NCBI RefSeq assembly: GCF_963678635.1
Contig: NC_087070.1
Span: forward strand, 17,207,318 to 17,271,317
From: Symsagittifera roscoffensis
Lineage: Eukaryota > Xenacoelomorpha > Acoela > Convolutidae
DNA: 64,000 nt
Direction: 5' to 3'
The notes under the pieces were generated by a model that did no database searches, was not told the DNA's origin, and saw nothing but the letters and a program-made list of their open reading frames with translations. Position 1 is the first letter of the stretch; every line of letters begins with the position of its first letter. Of this stretch, positions 44,333 to 54,000 are shown piece by piece. A program made the translations under genes and the position numbers.

Positions 44333-45014
44333 CCCGGGTCGAGATCCCGCTCAAAAACCGCTCAAGATATGAGCGGTTTGAGCGGTTTTTCAGCAAGATT
44401 TGAGCGGTTTGAGCGGTTTGGGCGGTTTGGGCGGTTTTTGGAAAAACCGCTCAAACCACTCAAACCGCTCAAATCTTGCTTAAAAAACCGTTCAAAAACC
44501 GCTCATTTCTTGCGGTGATTTTTGAACGCTTTTTCAAGCAAGATTTTAGCGGTTTTAGAGCGGTTTTTGAGTGGTCTTATAAAGAAAACCGATTAAAACC
44601 AACAAAAAGGCCTGGAAAGGTAATGTGACCCCGGGTTGACATCCCTAAACCGAAAATGCTTATTTTAAATTTCCCCACATCGAAAAAGCTTATCATACAA
44701 TTGCCTGCATCAAATATATGAAAAAATGCTAATCATACAATTTTCATACAATTTCAAAAAACCATTGAAAAAAGATTCAATCTAGTTTCTCCGGCTATTT
44801 GAACCAAATACAACAGTCTGGTGATAAAAAATTACTACGTTTATTTTCTTTGAAGCGGTTTGAGCGGTTTTTGAACGGTTTTATCCAAAAAAAAACCGCT
44901 CAAAAACCGCTCAAACCGCTCATTTTGAAGCAAGATTTTGAGCGTAATTGTCTAAAAAAACCGCTCAAACCGCTCAAATCTTGCTTCAAATTAGGTGAAA
45001 AATCTCGACTCGGG
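44333..45014 (+). repeat. Foldback element 1 made of ACCGCTCAAA units
   Basis: Bounded by CCCGGGTCGAGAT (44,333-44,345) and its near inverse ATCTCGACTCGGG (45,002-45,014). Inside are many copies of TTTGAGCGGTTT followed by their inverse AAACCGCTCAAA, giving long imperfect hairpins at 44,350-44,570 and 44,853-44,990. No transposase frame. The middle (44,585-44,850) is unrelated AT-rich sequence. A non-autonomous inverted-repeat element is the simplest reading. Confidence 0.65.
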
Positions 45015-45319
45015 AACACAACGAGAGAACCTTCCGATTTCGTCGTCTTTGCCCGGGTCGAGATCCCGCTCAAAAACCGCTCAAGATTTGAGCGGTTTGA
45101 GCGGTTTTCCAGCAAGATTTGAGCGGTTTGAGCGGTTTGGGCGGTTTGGGCGGTTTTTTTTGGAAAAACCGCTCAAATCGCTCAAATCTTGCTTAAAAAA
45201 CCGCTCAAAAACCGCTCATTTCTTGCGGTGATTTTTGAACGGTTTTTCAAGCAAGATTTGAGCGGTTTTTGAGCGGTCTTCCTGGGTCGAGGTCCCAGAC
45301 TCAACGTTTCTCTTGAGTT

Positions 45320-45340
45320 CCCCCCCCCCCCCCCCCCCCC
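45320..45340 (+). repeat. Poly-C run
   Basis: Twenty-one consecutive C bases, followed by further C-rich sequence to about 45,420. Such tracts can form i-motif/G-quadruplex structures and often mark assembly uncertainty. Confidence 0.9.
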
Positions 45341-45447
45341 AACAAACCCCCCCCCTCAACGTACCCCCCAACCCACGACGTAACCCCCCTCACGTTTAAC
45401 CATCCCCCCACGAAACCCCCAACCACGACGTGCACCCTCTCTCTCTA

Positions 45448-45540
45448 GTTAGGGGACATCTAACTCTAGTAAGGGACATCAACTCTAGTAAGAGGTGAGG
45501 GGGGACTTCAACTCTAGTAAGAGGTGGGGGGGGGGGGTTT
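45448..45540 (+). repeat. Short tandem repeat of an AACTCTAGTAAG unit
   Basis: Three imperfect units with CTCTAGTAAG, spaced about 29-34 bases and ending in a G run of about eleven. Confidence 0.7.
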
Positions 45541-45681
45541 GGTGTGCGATCCTATAATCGATTATTTTTGTTATTTTGTAGAGACTGACAATAAAAATCC
45601 TGACAGTATATTTGTTGTGCATGTCTAAAACATTGAACATATTCAGTAGAACAAATACAGCGAATATTAAGCTTCCAGCAA

Positions 45682-45754
45682 GTCCGCATAGACTAACAGA
45701 TAAGGCGTCTGACTTCGAATCAGAAGATTGCGGGTTCGAATCCCTCTGTGGTCG
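45682..45754 (+). tRNA. tRNA-Arg(TCG)-like gene, possibly a pseudogene
   Basis: A 73-base sequence folds as a cloverleaf. The anticodon arm is TCTGA-CTTCGAA-TCAGA, giving anticodon TCG. The B box GGTTCGAATCC (45,733-45,743) is perfect. TTTT at 45,757 could terminate polymerase III. Weak points are a T:T pair in the acceptor stem (second pair), a C:T mismatch in the T stem, an A:G mismatch in the D stem and loss of one of the two invariant D-loop guanines. A pseudogene or tRNA-derived insertion is therefore as likely as a working gene. Confidence 0.6.
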
Positions 45755-45980
45755 ACTTTTCAATATTAAATCTTGAGCGGTTTTTGAGCGGTTTTTTTTA
45801 GATAAACCGCTCAAAACCGTTCAAATCTTGCGCGGTTTTTGAGCGGTTTTTCTTAGATAAACCGTTCAAAAACCGCTCAAACCGCTCATTTTGAAGCAAG
45901 ATTTTGAGCGTAATTGTCTAAAAAAACCGCTCAAGCCGCTCAAATCTTGCTTCAAATTAGGTGAAAAATCTCGACTCGGG

Positions 45981-46472
45981 CGTTGAAGAAGCTCTTTCTT
46001 CACCACAAAAAGTGCTGCCATCTTCACTTCTACTCTTCCCGATTCGTGAAACAGGGCAAGTAGTGATTCAAGGTGCACAATCGTAACAGCTCGGAGATTT
46101 CCTTTTGTCATTACCCGCTCGATCGTTATTCGCGTTTGTACAGTGGTTTTCTACGTGTGCTGTCTTGTTTCTGGCTGCAAAATTGTTTGTTCCTGGCAAT
46201 TTTCCTGGCAGTTTGATGCACGCTCAAATCAAAATATTTAAAATAATTTCTCTATTTCCAAATAGCCCTCTTCTGGTTCTTATTGCAGACAACATCACTT
46301 ATCCAAATTTTGAAAGTATCTTGCGATCATTTTCTTCTGAATAGATTAAACGGCCTTCTGATCGAATGGCACACTGAGATGTCAGTTATTGAAGTTTCTC
46401 AGCTATGATTATAAGACTACAACTTGATGTTAGTTACGGCTCCGAAGTTCTTTGCGCGTGTTGATTTTTTTT

Positions 46473-46473
<1 letters not shown>
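45981..46473. other. Unassigned spacer
   Basis: A 79-codon plus-strand frame (46,105-46,344) has a hydrophobic segment but no family similarity I recognise, and no sign of conservation. Otherwise no features. Confidence 0.35.

Positions 46474-46474
<1 letters not shown>

Positions 46475-46503
<29 letters not shown>
46475..46503 (+). repeat. TC dinucleotide microsatellite
   Basis: About fourteen TC units. Confidence 0.9.
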
Positions 46504-46504
<1 letters not shown>

Positions 46505-46509
46505 AAAAC

Positions 46510-46830
46510 GAAGAGCCTCTATTGTGAGTTGCTTATAATGAATGTATGAGAAATTGAATTCATGACCTCTTTAGGACAACTTGTTAATTCAATTTTCATA
46601 TGAAAAGTGCTTCAAAACACAGATATAGGTTGGAGTTTGCAATTTCAAGGAGTTTATAAGTCAGACTCATTCTCTTGGCTCTTCATTTGTTTCTCATATC
46701 TTACACTTGTCTGATTTTTTAATTAATGGCGGGACTGTATGATCTAGACTGCACCCTTCTGATCTTGTCAAAGAGATTGGCTTTCTTTATTTCTTGGCAA
46801 CAATTCAGGTGGTCGCAGTGTTAAAATCCT
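46510..46830 (+). repeat. Diverged dispersed repeat, copy 1
   Basis: Shares ordered blocks with 48,065-48,328: GTGAGTTGCTTAT, CAGACTC/CTGACTC before a TT-rich block, TTTCATTTG-like, CTTGTCTG followed by T run, GGGACTGT/GAGACTGTG and ATCTTGTCAAA. Identity is low and interrupted. No coding content. Confidence 0.4.
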
Positions 46831-48064
46831 TTTTTGCTGATAATGCATATCAAAATTTGAGTCTGTTAATAAGTAGCACCTTTTAATGTGACATTCTTTA
46901 TTGTGGCATCCGTTGCTATAGAAACTGGCAATTTTCGATCTTCTGTTTTACGCAGCTCCAGCAATTTTAAGGCAGTCGTGGCCGGGCATTTGGTTTAAGA
47001 GCGCTGCTGTGTGTAGCTCGTGCGGAATGCCCGCTCATTGTTTAAAGAAGATACTGTTTGTTTTTTCTTACGAATTTCCCAACTTTAATCGTTTATGCTG
47101 GCAAAAATATGGTGACCGTAATAAGTTTATGACACAAAAATGCCTTAAAAAGGAATAGTCGCTTTTTTTCTAGGAATTTTCCCTAAGTTAAATTTTTGTG
47201 TTCAGGAAATTTGTGGTAATCAGGGCTTTCGCTCCTACAAAGGTATGATGACTAGCAGATTTGAGGTTAGTTAGAAGTTTAGTTCGCAGAAACTTCAGTT
47301 TTCTATGCAGAAACTTTGTTCGCAATGCAGAAACGTCAGTTTATGTAGAGACTTGTTAAGAGCGTTGACGTCTCTGCTGCCTATGGTAAGGTCTTTGGGA
47401 AAAAAAATAAGTTCCGCTCCGCAGTTTGTAAGAACACAGTCCAAATTGGTCTAGTTTTTAACGGTCTATTGATTTGAAAGCTTTATGGAAGTCAACTCCT
47501 GAGTGGCTTTTAGGTGTTACCTTAAAATCAGAAGACCAAAAAAAAACAGCTGAAATTACCAATACAAAAAAACAGCACTACATCAATTTTTCTTGGCAAT
47601 TAGATCAAACCATACCAAATTGTGTATACTTTTCTTTTTCTAATGGTCTAGAGAATAAACGCTTAAATACAGAAGCTGGAAAAAAAATTTTGAGTGAGGA
47701 ACCACTAGATTTCTAAATTTTTAAGTCGATCAATCCTAAAACTTGTTAAAATATCAAAATACTTGATATAAATTTAAACACTAATTCTAAATCAATTGCT
47801 GTAACGTTATTTAGTCCAGGGCTGTCGTATTGTATATAATGAGAGTGTTTTGAATGTCTGTACAACCGACATAAGGTAATTTTTAGGTTGATTTATTACC
47901 ATTAAAATCTTGCAAATGCAGTCCTTCAGAGGAGTTCGTTTTGCATTGGTCATCAGTATTTGTGGGCAAAGTGTAAAAATGGCTAAAATTCTAACTGTCT
48001 GTTTGACACAGTTGGAGTTACATCCACTAAATGTAAGCTTACTCAATTAAGTTTATCTCAATAT
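46831..48064. other. Unassigned spacer
   Basis: No convincing gene. An 80-codon frame at 47,474-47,716 (with FSFSNGLENKRLNTE) is lysine/asparagine-rich and unassigned. GTCGTGGCCGGGC at 46,975 resembles a tRNA-Leu/Ser A box but has no matching B box. Confidence 0.35.
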
Positions 48065-48328
48065 GCAAAACCTCTAAGGTGAGTTGCTTATGATTATTAG
48101 AAGAAAATATCACCAAAATCTTTTTTCAGACATCTTGTAAGCTCATATAAATAGTTCATCAAAGTGTTGATATACTTTAGAGCTTTTGGAATGACGTGGA
48201 AGTTATCAGTCTGACTCTTTTTCCTTGCATTTCATTTGCTTTCTATATATTTTTTCTTGTCTGTTTTTTTGCTTTTTGTGAGACTGTGGATTCTATGTAG
48301 TACATTCATCATCTTGTCAAATAGGTTG
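48065..48328 (+). repeat. Diverged dispersed repeat, copy 2
   Basis: Partner of 46,510-46,830. It runs into the assembly gap. Confidence 0.4.
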
Positions 48329-48528
48329 NNNNNNNNNNNNNNNNNNNNNNNNNNNNNNNNNNNNNNNNNNNNNNNNNNNNNNNNNNNNNNNNNNNNNNNN
48401 NNNNNNNNNNNNNNNNNNNNNNNNNNNNNNNNNNNNNNNNNNNNNNNNNNNNNNNNNNNNNNNNNNNNNNNNNNNNNNNNNNNNNNNNNNNNNNNNNNNN
48501 NNNNNNNNNNNNNNNNNNNNNNNNNNNN
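48329..48528. other. Assembly gap
   Basis: Exactly 200 N characters, so the true length is unknown. Frames crossing it are meaningless. Confidence 1.
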
Positions 48529-48904
48529 ATTTAGTGGAACTAAAGAAGAAAAAGGTCAAAAAAATTTTACTTTTATTTGAAAATCTGCCCTCCCCCCATC
48601 GAGAAAATCATAGATCCGCCGCTGCTTAGCCCCAAACCCAGTTTTTGCGAATCGTGTTTTTTCCATCAGCCTCAAACCTGCAACGAAAAAAAAGCAAGGG
48701 GGTCATAATCATATTGTTTCATTATTTGTTAATGAACTATTTTTTGGGAGAATCGGTTTCATAAGGAAGTATAAATTCTTGAGGAAGTCTTAACTTAATT
48801 TAGAATGCCTAGCGTTTTTGACGCATTTGTGAAAAAAAATAAGCTCTAAAATTCTTGAGCATCAGAAAGATTGCTTGTAGATTTGAAAAACTTGTTCACC
48901 CATT
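48529..48904. other. Flank before copy P
   Basis: No recognised feature. CATT at 48,901-48,904 is the expected left target duplication, but the right end of copy P is outside the window. Confidence 0.4.
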
Positions 48905-49314
48905 TGGAACCTGATCTAAACTATATTTTATGATTGGATAAATTAAATGTTTTACCAATGTAAAGTATTTAATATTAACCAATCATGATCCATCTAACTA
49001 AGAACCCACTTATTTGTAAGTGCTGAAGTTACTTGTAATTTCAGCACCAGAGAGATTTGAATTTAACTTAGAAATTAGTTGGACTCTCCCGAGCACTTCA
49101 GCAGCCGCAATAAACCAGTATACCCTAGATCTATTGAGCCTAGCAGAGACTAGTTAAACAACCTGAGACTAGATAGTATAAGAGTAAGATTAGGATCGGT
49201 ATTAGACTAAGAAGTTGCACGAATCTATCCGGCCGAAAATAAGATAGCGTGACGAGCAGACGGTGTACCCTATCCGAAATTACTCTATGAGTTATACACC
49301 CCAGTCCTAACTCA
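48905..49314 (+). repeat. 5' LTR of copy P
   Basis: 410 bases, TGGAACCTGATC...CCTAACTCA. CCAAT-like boxes lie near the start (ACCAATG, ACCAATCATG). An inverted repeat (GTGCTGAAGTTAC / GTAATTTCAGCAC) is at 49,020-49,047 with one mismatch, and AATAAA at 49,109-49,114 is a candidate polyadenylation signal. Divergence from the copy M LTRs is greater than between the copy M pair. Confidence 0.9.
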
Positions 49315-49316
49315 TC

Positions 49317-49333
49317 TGGTGCGACCATAAGTC
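49317..49333 (+). promoter_or_regulatory. Primer-binding site of copy P
   Basis: TGGTGCGACCATAAGTC, two bases after the LTR, identical to copy M. Cognate tRNA unresolved. Confidence 0.6.
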
Positions 49334-50565
49334 TCGAACAAGACCTTACTAGATTAGAATTAACCAAAATTAGATTAGAAATTAGACAAAAACATTTACA
49401 AAATGTTATACGACAATAATTTAATTGAAATGTCTCTCCGACTCAATAGATCAGAGCCAATATTCCGAACCATAATAGAACTACCCGGAATTGGAAGAAG
49501 ACATCGAACCAAAGACGACATACGACAAAGTAGAAACTTGCCGTATAGTTATATGATAGTTCGGCAAAAGCCAGAACAAACTTTTATATTTCGAATACTA
49601 CTTGCAATGAATTTAGATTTCCATTTGCAAACATAAAACCTTGAAGTAAATCTTCAAAATCATTTCAGGCGCTAAACAAATTAATATTATACAATAACGA
49701 TTGATAAAAAGATCTAAGATCGTTTTCCTAAAACTCTGCAGTATTATACAAAACATGTTTGAAGAATATTTATTGGAAAATAAAAATAAAAATTAGTAGC
49801 ATGACAATAAATGGTTAGTAATCATAAATCATCCTGTTGTTCCAGCTTCATCACCTAAAACATAACAGCAATCATAAACCCACTAATATCATCAAAACAC
49901 TAAATCTTTCCTTTACACAAATTTAAAACTTTATAAAAATTTAAAGTCACTTAATTTAAAATCAGATCATCAAGGCTTATCCTTGGATCTTAAATAATTT
50001 TCTACTTAATTAAATTTTAAATTTGACCATCAAGGCTTATCCTTGGATCAAACAGAACAACTTTGTTCTCCCCCACCCACTTAATTAGTGTCTAACGACC
50101 TCAAACGTCGATTCACTACCCAACCCTTTCTAAAAACCCAAGACTAATAGAAATTTTTAAACAAAACTAATCATTCAAATTAGGATAAACAGTGAAGAAC
50201 TTCGGTTATTCATCCTTCACTTGACCCCTCCTCTTACCAGACCCAGGATAAATCTTAGACTTAGTAAGTTTAAAATAGTATCTAACGAACTACTCGCGTT
50301 CTAATTATACCTGAACCTTGTGGATCGATTTACTATTCTCCAACCCTTGAACACAATCACTACCCCTAAGTAAGATTAAGTAAGTTAACACCTTAGCTTA
50401 TACTAGTCACGAGAAAGTAAAAATCATTCTTCGGAATCGATATACTTTTCTCTCCAACCCTGAACAATTAGACCCAGGTTAAGCTAACCAAAAAATCGTA
50501 AGAACTAACAGTTTAAGTCAATAGAAATCATTTAACAACCTTTTGCATCCGTCATTCTAAACCTT
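49334..50565 (+). other. Leader of copy P
   Basis: Contains the 77-codon frame (annotated separately) and twin hairpin motifs at 49,968-49,989 and 50,028-50,049 (core CAAGGCTTATCCTTG, a 5-base stem around TTATC-type loops), exactly 60 bases apart. CTCCAACCCT(T)GAAC also recurs near 50,338 and 50,453. These repeated structures are candidates for packaging or dimerisation signals. Confidence 0.5.
49403..49636 (+). CDS. Leader frame of 77 residues, copy P
   Basis: MLYDNNLIEMSLRLNRSEP to the C-terminal NLDFHLQT, same length and frame as in copy M. The position just downstream of the primer-binding site means it would be the first frame met by ribosomes on full-length RNA. Basic (pI high by composition) with no recognised domain. 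It could be an accessory protein, or an upstream frame that tunes gag-pol translation. Confidence 0.5.
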   Translation: MLYDNNLIEMSLRLNRSEPIFRTIIELPGIGRRHRTKDDIRQSRNLPYSYMIVRQKPEQTFIFRILLAMNLDFHLQT

Positions 50566-51033
50566 ATGTCATTTAAAAACCTAGGAAATAAACAAACAAT
50601 CATTTTACACAATTGTGAAATAGATAACAAAAAATACGACCTTGTAATCACACCTCATACACAAACAGTTGGATACATTCGAACAAAACGACAAACACTA
50701 AAGAGAAAAATAATAACTAAACAAAGACAAATAACACGAAAAAGATTTTCAAAAAATCGAAACGCATATTCAGAATCAGAAACCAACAGTTTAGACGAAC
50801 TTTACAAATTAAAAGAATCAATAGATAAAAATTACCCACAACACGATCAATTATATTTTTCTGACTCAGAAACAACTTCAAATTCATCACAAAGAGGAAA
50901 AAGAAGAATAAAAAAGCAGTATAAACACAAACCAGTACATCTATACAATTGGAATCAACCAATTCGACACATTAATAATTACATATTAACAGTCATCGAA
51001 CGAAAAAATGAGTTCAACGCACACCCCAGGTGA
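50566..51033 (+). CDS. Basic 155-residue accessory protein of copy P
   Basis: Intact frame overlapping the gag start by 26 bases in the -1 register relative to gag. Basic region at residues 39-65, Ser/Glu-rich 67-76, LDELYKLKESI at 76-86, an acidic Ser-rich block 98-108 (SDSETTSNSS) and a second basic patch at 110-122. It ends with a Trp/Asn/Ile-rich segment. Conserved in both copies, hence likely expressed. No homologue recognised. A regulatory nucleic-acid-binding role is inferred from composition only. Confidence 0.6.
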   Translation: MSFKNLGNKQTIILHNCEIDNKKYDLVITPHTQTVGYIRTKRQTLKRKIITKQRQITRKRFSKNRNAYSESETNSLDELYKLKESIDKNYPQHDQLYFSDSETTSNSSQRGKRRIKKQYKHKPVHLYNWNQPIRHINNYILTVIERKNEFNAHPR

Positions 51034-54000
51034 CGAAACTCCAGATGATGATGAAATCTTTCCTTTTATAGTAGATGCAGATACTGATAGAGGACAACAC
51101 ATATTTTGTCAAAATTTACTCGTAAATTTATTTGAACCCGGAATCAGTCCATGTAAAACAGAGTTCCCCGATGTAAAAATCAAAAGACAAATCATAGATC
51201 ACTATCTAAAAGATATATGCAACATAACACAACAGTATGGAATCTACTCTATAGAATTCACTTCCCCAAACCATAATAATAGAACATATACTATTCAAAC
51301 AGACGACCTTGATTTAGAATTTTCAAAAGTTTTTTCAGAATATATAAAAAGCATCCAATACCATAACTCACAAAGAGCAAACTCCATTTTCACCAATGAA
51401 GTTTTCGCACTAATATATAGTTATATTTCGATATTAGAAAATGAACTCCCATTAACAAATGTCTCACCGACAGAAACATCTAAACATTTAAGAGTACGAC
51501 ATGAAATCACACTACTCTCTAGTTATTTAAACATTATTAAAGAAAATTTCACGAAAGACGACGTTTCACAACATACCAAACACGATTTACAAAAAATTTT
51601 AGCATGGTTCATAATAGATTATTTCACACACAATATTGATTTAATTGCACAAGCAAGAAAAAATTTTAGACCCCAAAATTCGAACGATGATACCGCTATC
51701 ACAGAACAATCAGATTATGTTTGGGACCCCGAATGGTCTCATCCAGCATTTATAAGCTTCCCACAATCAATCTCAAGTCAAGCAATAAGTACAATATCTT
51801 ACATAAGAGATTATGTAAGAGTAATACCATTAACAATTGATGCAACACCATTAAACTATAATACATTTTTACCCGATACACAAAATAATAGTTTAAACTC
51901 TACAGTCATACACAATGAAAACCTCAATGGAACTAGGAATCTTACTCAACAAGATATCCAGACACCATCACACTTCATAAATGAAGAAATTGTACACACA
52001 ACAACTACACAACAAAGTATTTCACCAATACGCCCAAATTTAACAACACCAAGAAATACAAATCCTTCACAAACACAGGTAACCTTACAATCAACCGTTA
52101 AACCTTCGGTTGCCCCTAAATATTCACATATGGATTACCAAACATACAAACCCATGACAATACCATCAAAAACACGCAAAACATTCACTAGAAACAACTT
52201 TGCAGACCATAATTATAATTATACACATCCATCAAAAACAAATTATCAACCACAAAGGAATTTTAATCAATATACAAAACCTCGAAACTGGGATAACCCA
52301 ACGGCCCAATATAATTCCACAAATTTTCAACCAAATCCTCCACAGGATCGCAGTGGAAATTACCCATTTTTTCAACAAAATAAAAATAAAAAACAAACAT
52401 CTTATCAAATGGATTATTTATCCTCAGATGAAGATTTCTTACAACCAGATATATTTGCACCAAATACTCAAGAATATCGTAGACAAGAAATACAGAAAAC
52501 ACGTACAAATCATAGAAATTTTTCTCCACAACCAATAGATGCACAACATCAACAACCAATTCAACAACAAAATCTAATTAATACACAATCTTTTCAACCA
52601 ATTCAACAACAAAATCCAATGACTGCACACTCGTATCAAGCATCACAAATGCAAAATGAAATACCACTCCCATATTATCTCCAACAACATGAAATAACAA
52701 GAAACCAACTTTCAAATTTTTCTCAAATGCCAAATGCAGCAGAATCATTACAAATGACAATGAATCCATACCTTATGGGTGGATCATCAATAACATCAAA
52801 CAAACCTTTAATGGTTTTCACAGGAACAGACCCTGAATACTCTGTAGAAGATTATTTAAATGCAGTAACAGCAAACCTGATTTTAAATATTGGACCTGAA
52901 CCAATTAATACGCCACTACATCAAAATTGGATACATCGACGCACAGCGTTAATACAAACAACCTTAGATGGCGCAGCCCAAAAATGGTTTTCAGTACTAC
53001 CTCTAGAAATAAAATCAAACTGGAAAAGATTTACACAGGAATTTTCAAAAATGTTTGACTCCGAAAGAAACAAACAACAACAAAGAGTTTTATGTAATGA
53101 AATTCGCAGATTACCAAACGAAACCATCAAGCAAATAGCAGTACGAATCGAAACACTAGTTCGAAAAGCATATTCATTAAATACACATGACTATAAAAAC
53201 ACAAAGATGACAGAAATCTTAATGATGACCTTAACACCACAATTAAGGAAAATAGCAATAAAAAAGAGAGCATCCCATCCTTCTTCAATTCGAGAACCCG
53301 ATTTAGATTTTAGAAAACTAGTAGACAAACTAGAACAAGCAGAAATCACGATGAAACTAGAAGAAACGGAGAATTTGAAATTACAATACGTTAACAAAAT
53401 TGAAACGACTCCCACTAATATTAATAATATACAAGAATCAGAAACAGATCTCGTTGAAAAAATCACTGAAATACTCAATATTTACGAAAAGAACCCGAAC
53501 TTTAAAGGCAAACCATCTTTCAAGAAATGGTGTAATTATTGCCGACGATACGGACATAGTATTTCCGAATGTAGACAAAAACAGCAAGATAGTCAAAATA
53601 AACCTCAAAAATACAAAGAACCAAATAAATCATTTTATCAATACATGAAAAAAGATCAAAATCTACCAAACAAAAATGTATACAGCAACAACAGTTCAGG
53701 AAAACCACTCCCGAACAATACAAGCTATACAAGAAATCAATCTCCATATAACTCAAGTTATAGAGGAAGATCACCAGAACGAAGAAACACGTATAATTCA
53801 TCACAAAATCACTACAATAGACCGAATAGTCGAAATAACTACTCCAGATCAAATTCAAATACACAACGATTTGTTTCTAGATCTAATTCCCAATCAAGAA
53901 ATAACTACTATCCAAACAACCAATCACGAAATTCATCATACAATAGGAATAGAAACTACTCCTATAATAGAAATAGAAGTTATTCAAACAATCGAAATCA

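Larger units (their letters stand above)
45052..45980 (+). repeat. Foldback element 2, with an internal insertion
   Basis: The same termini as element 1 (CCCGGGTCGAGAT at 45,052-45,064; ATCTCGACTCGGG at 45,968-45,980), and the same outer hairpin blocks. The middle differs: between about 45,290 and 45,770 it has a C-rich tract, short tandem repeats and a tRNA-Arg-like gene in place of the AT-rich middle of element 1. Confidence 0.65.

Noticed and set aside
44340-45960. CRISPR-like array of AACCGCTCAAA repeats
   Set aside because: Repeats are in both orientations with variable short spacing and no unique spacers of even length. The context is an animal genome. A foldback element explains them.
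46972-47035. tRNA-Ser/Leu-like sequence (GTCGTGGCCGGGC and on)
   Set aside because: There is an A-box-like start, but no B box and no cloverleaf that I could form.
48236-48580. Open frames spanning 48,236-48,580 on both strands
   Set aside because: They cross the 200-N gap, so the apparent openness is an artefact.
49317-49333. Assigning the primer-binding site to tRNA-Arg or tRNA-Leu
   Set aside because: TGG plus GCGACCA is close to the complement of a tRNA-Arg 3' end, but spacing is off by one or two bases. No clean match.
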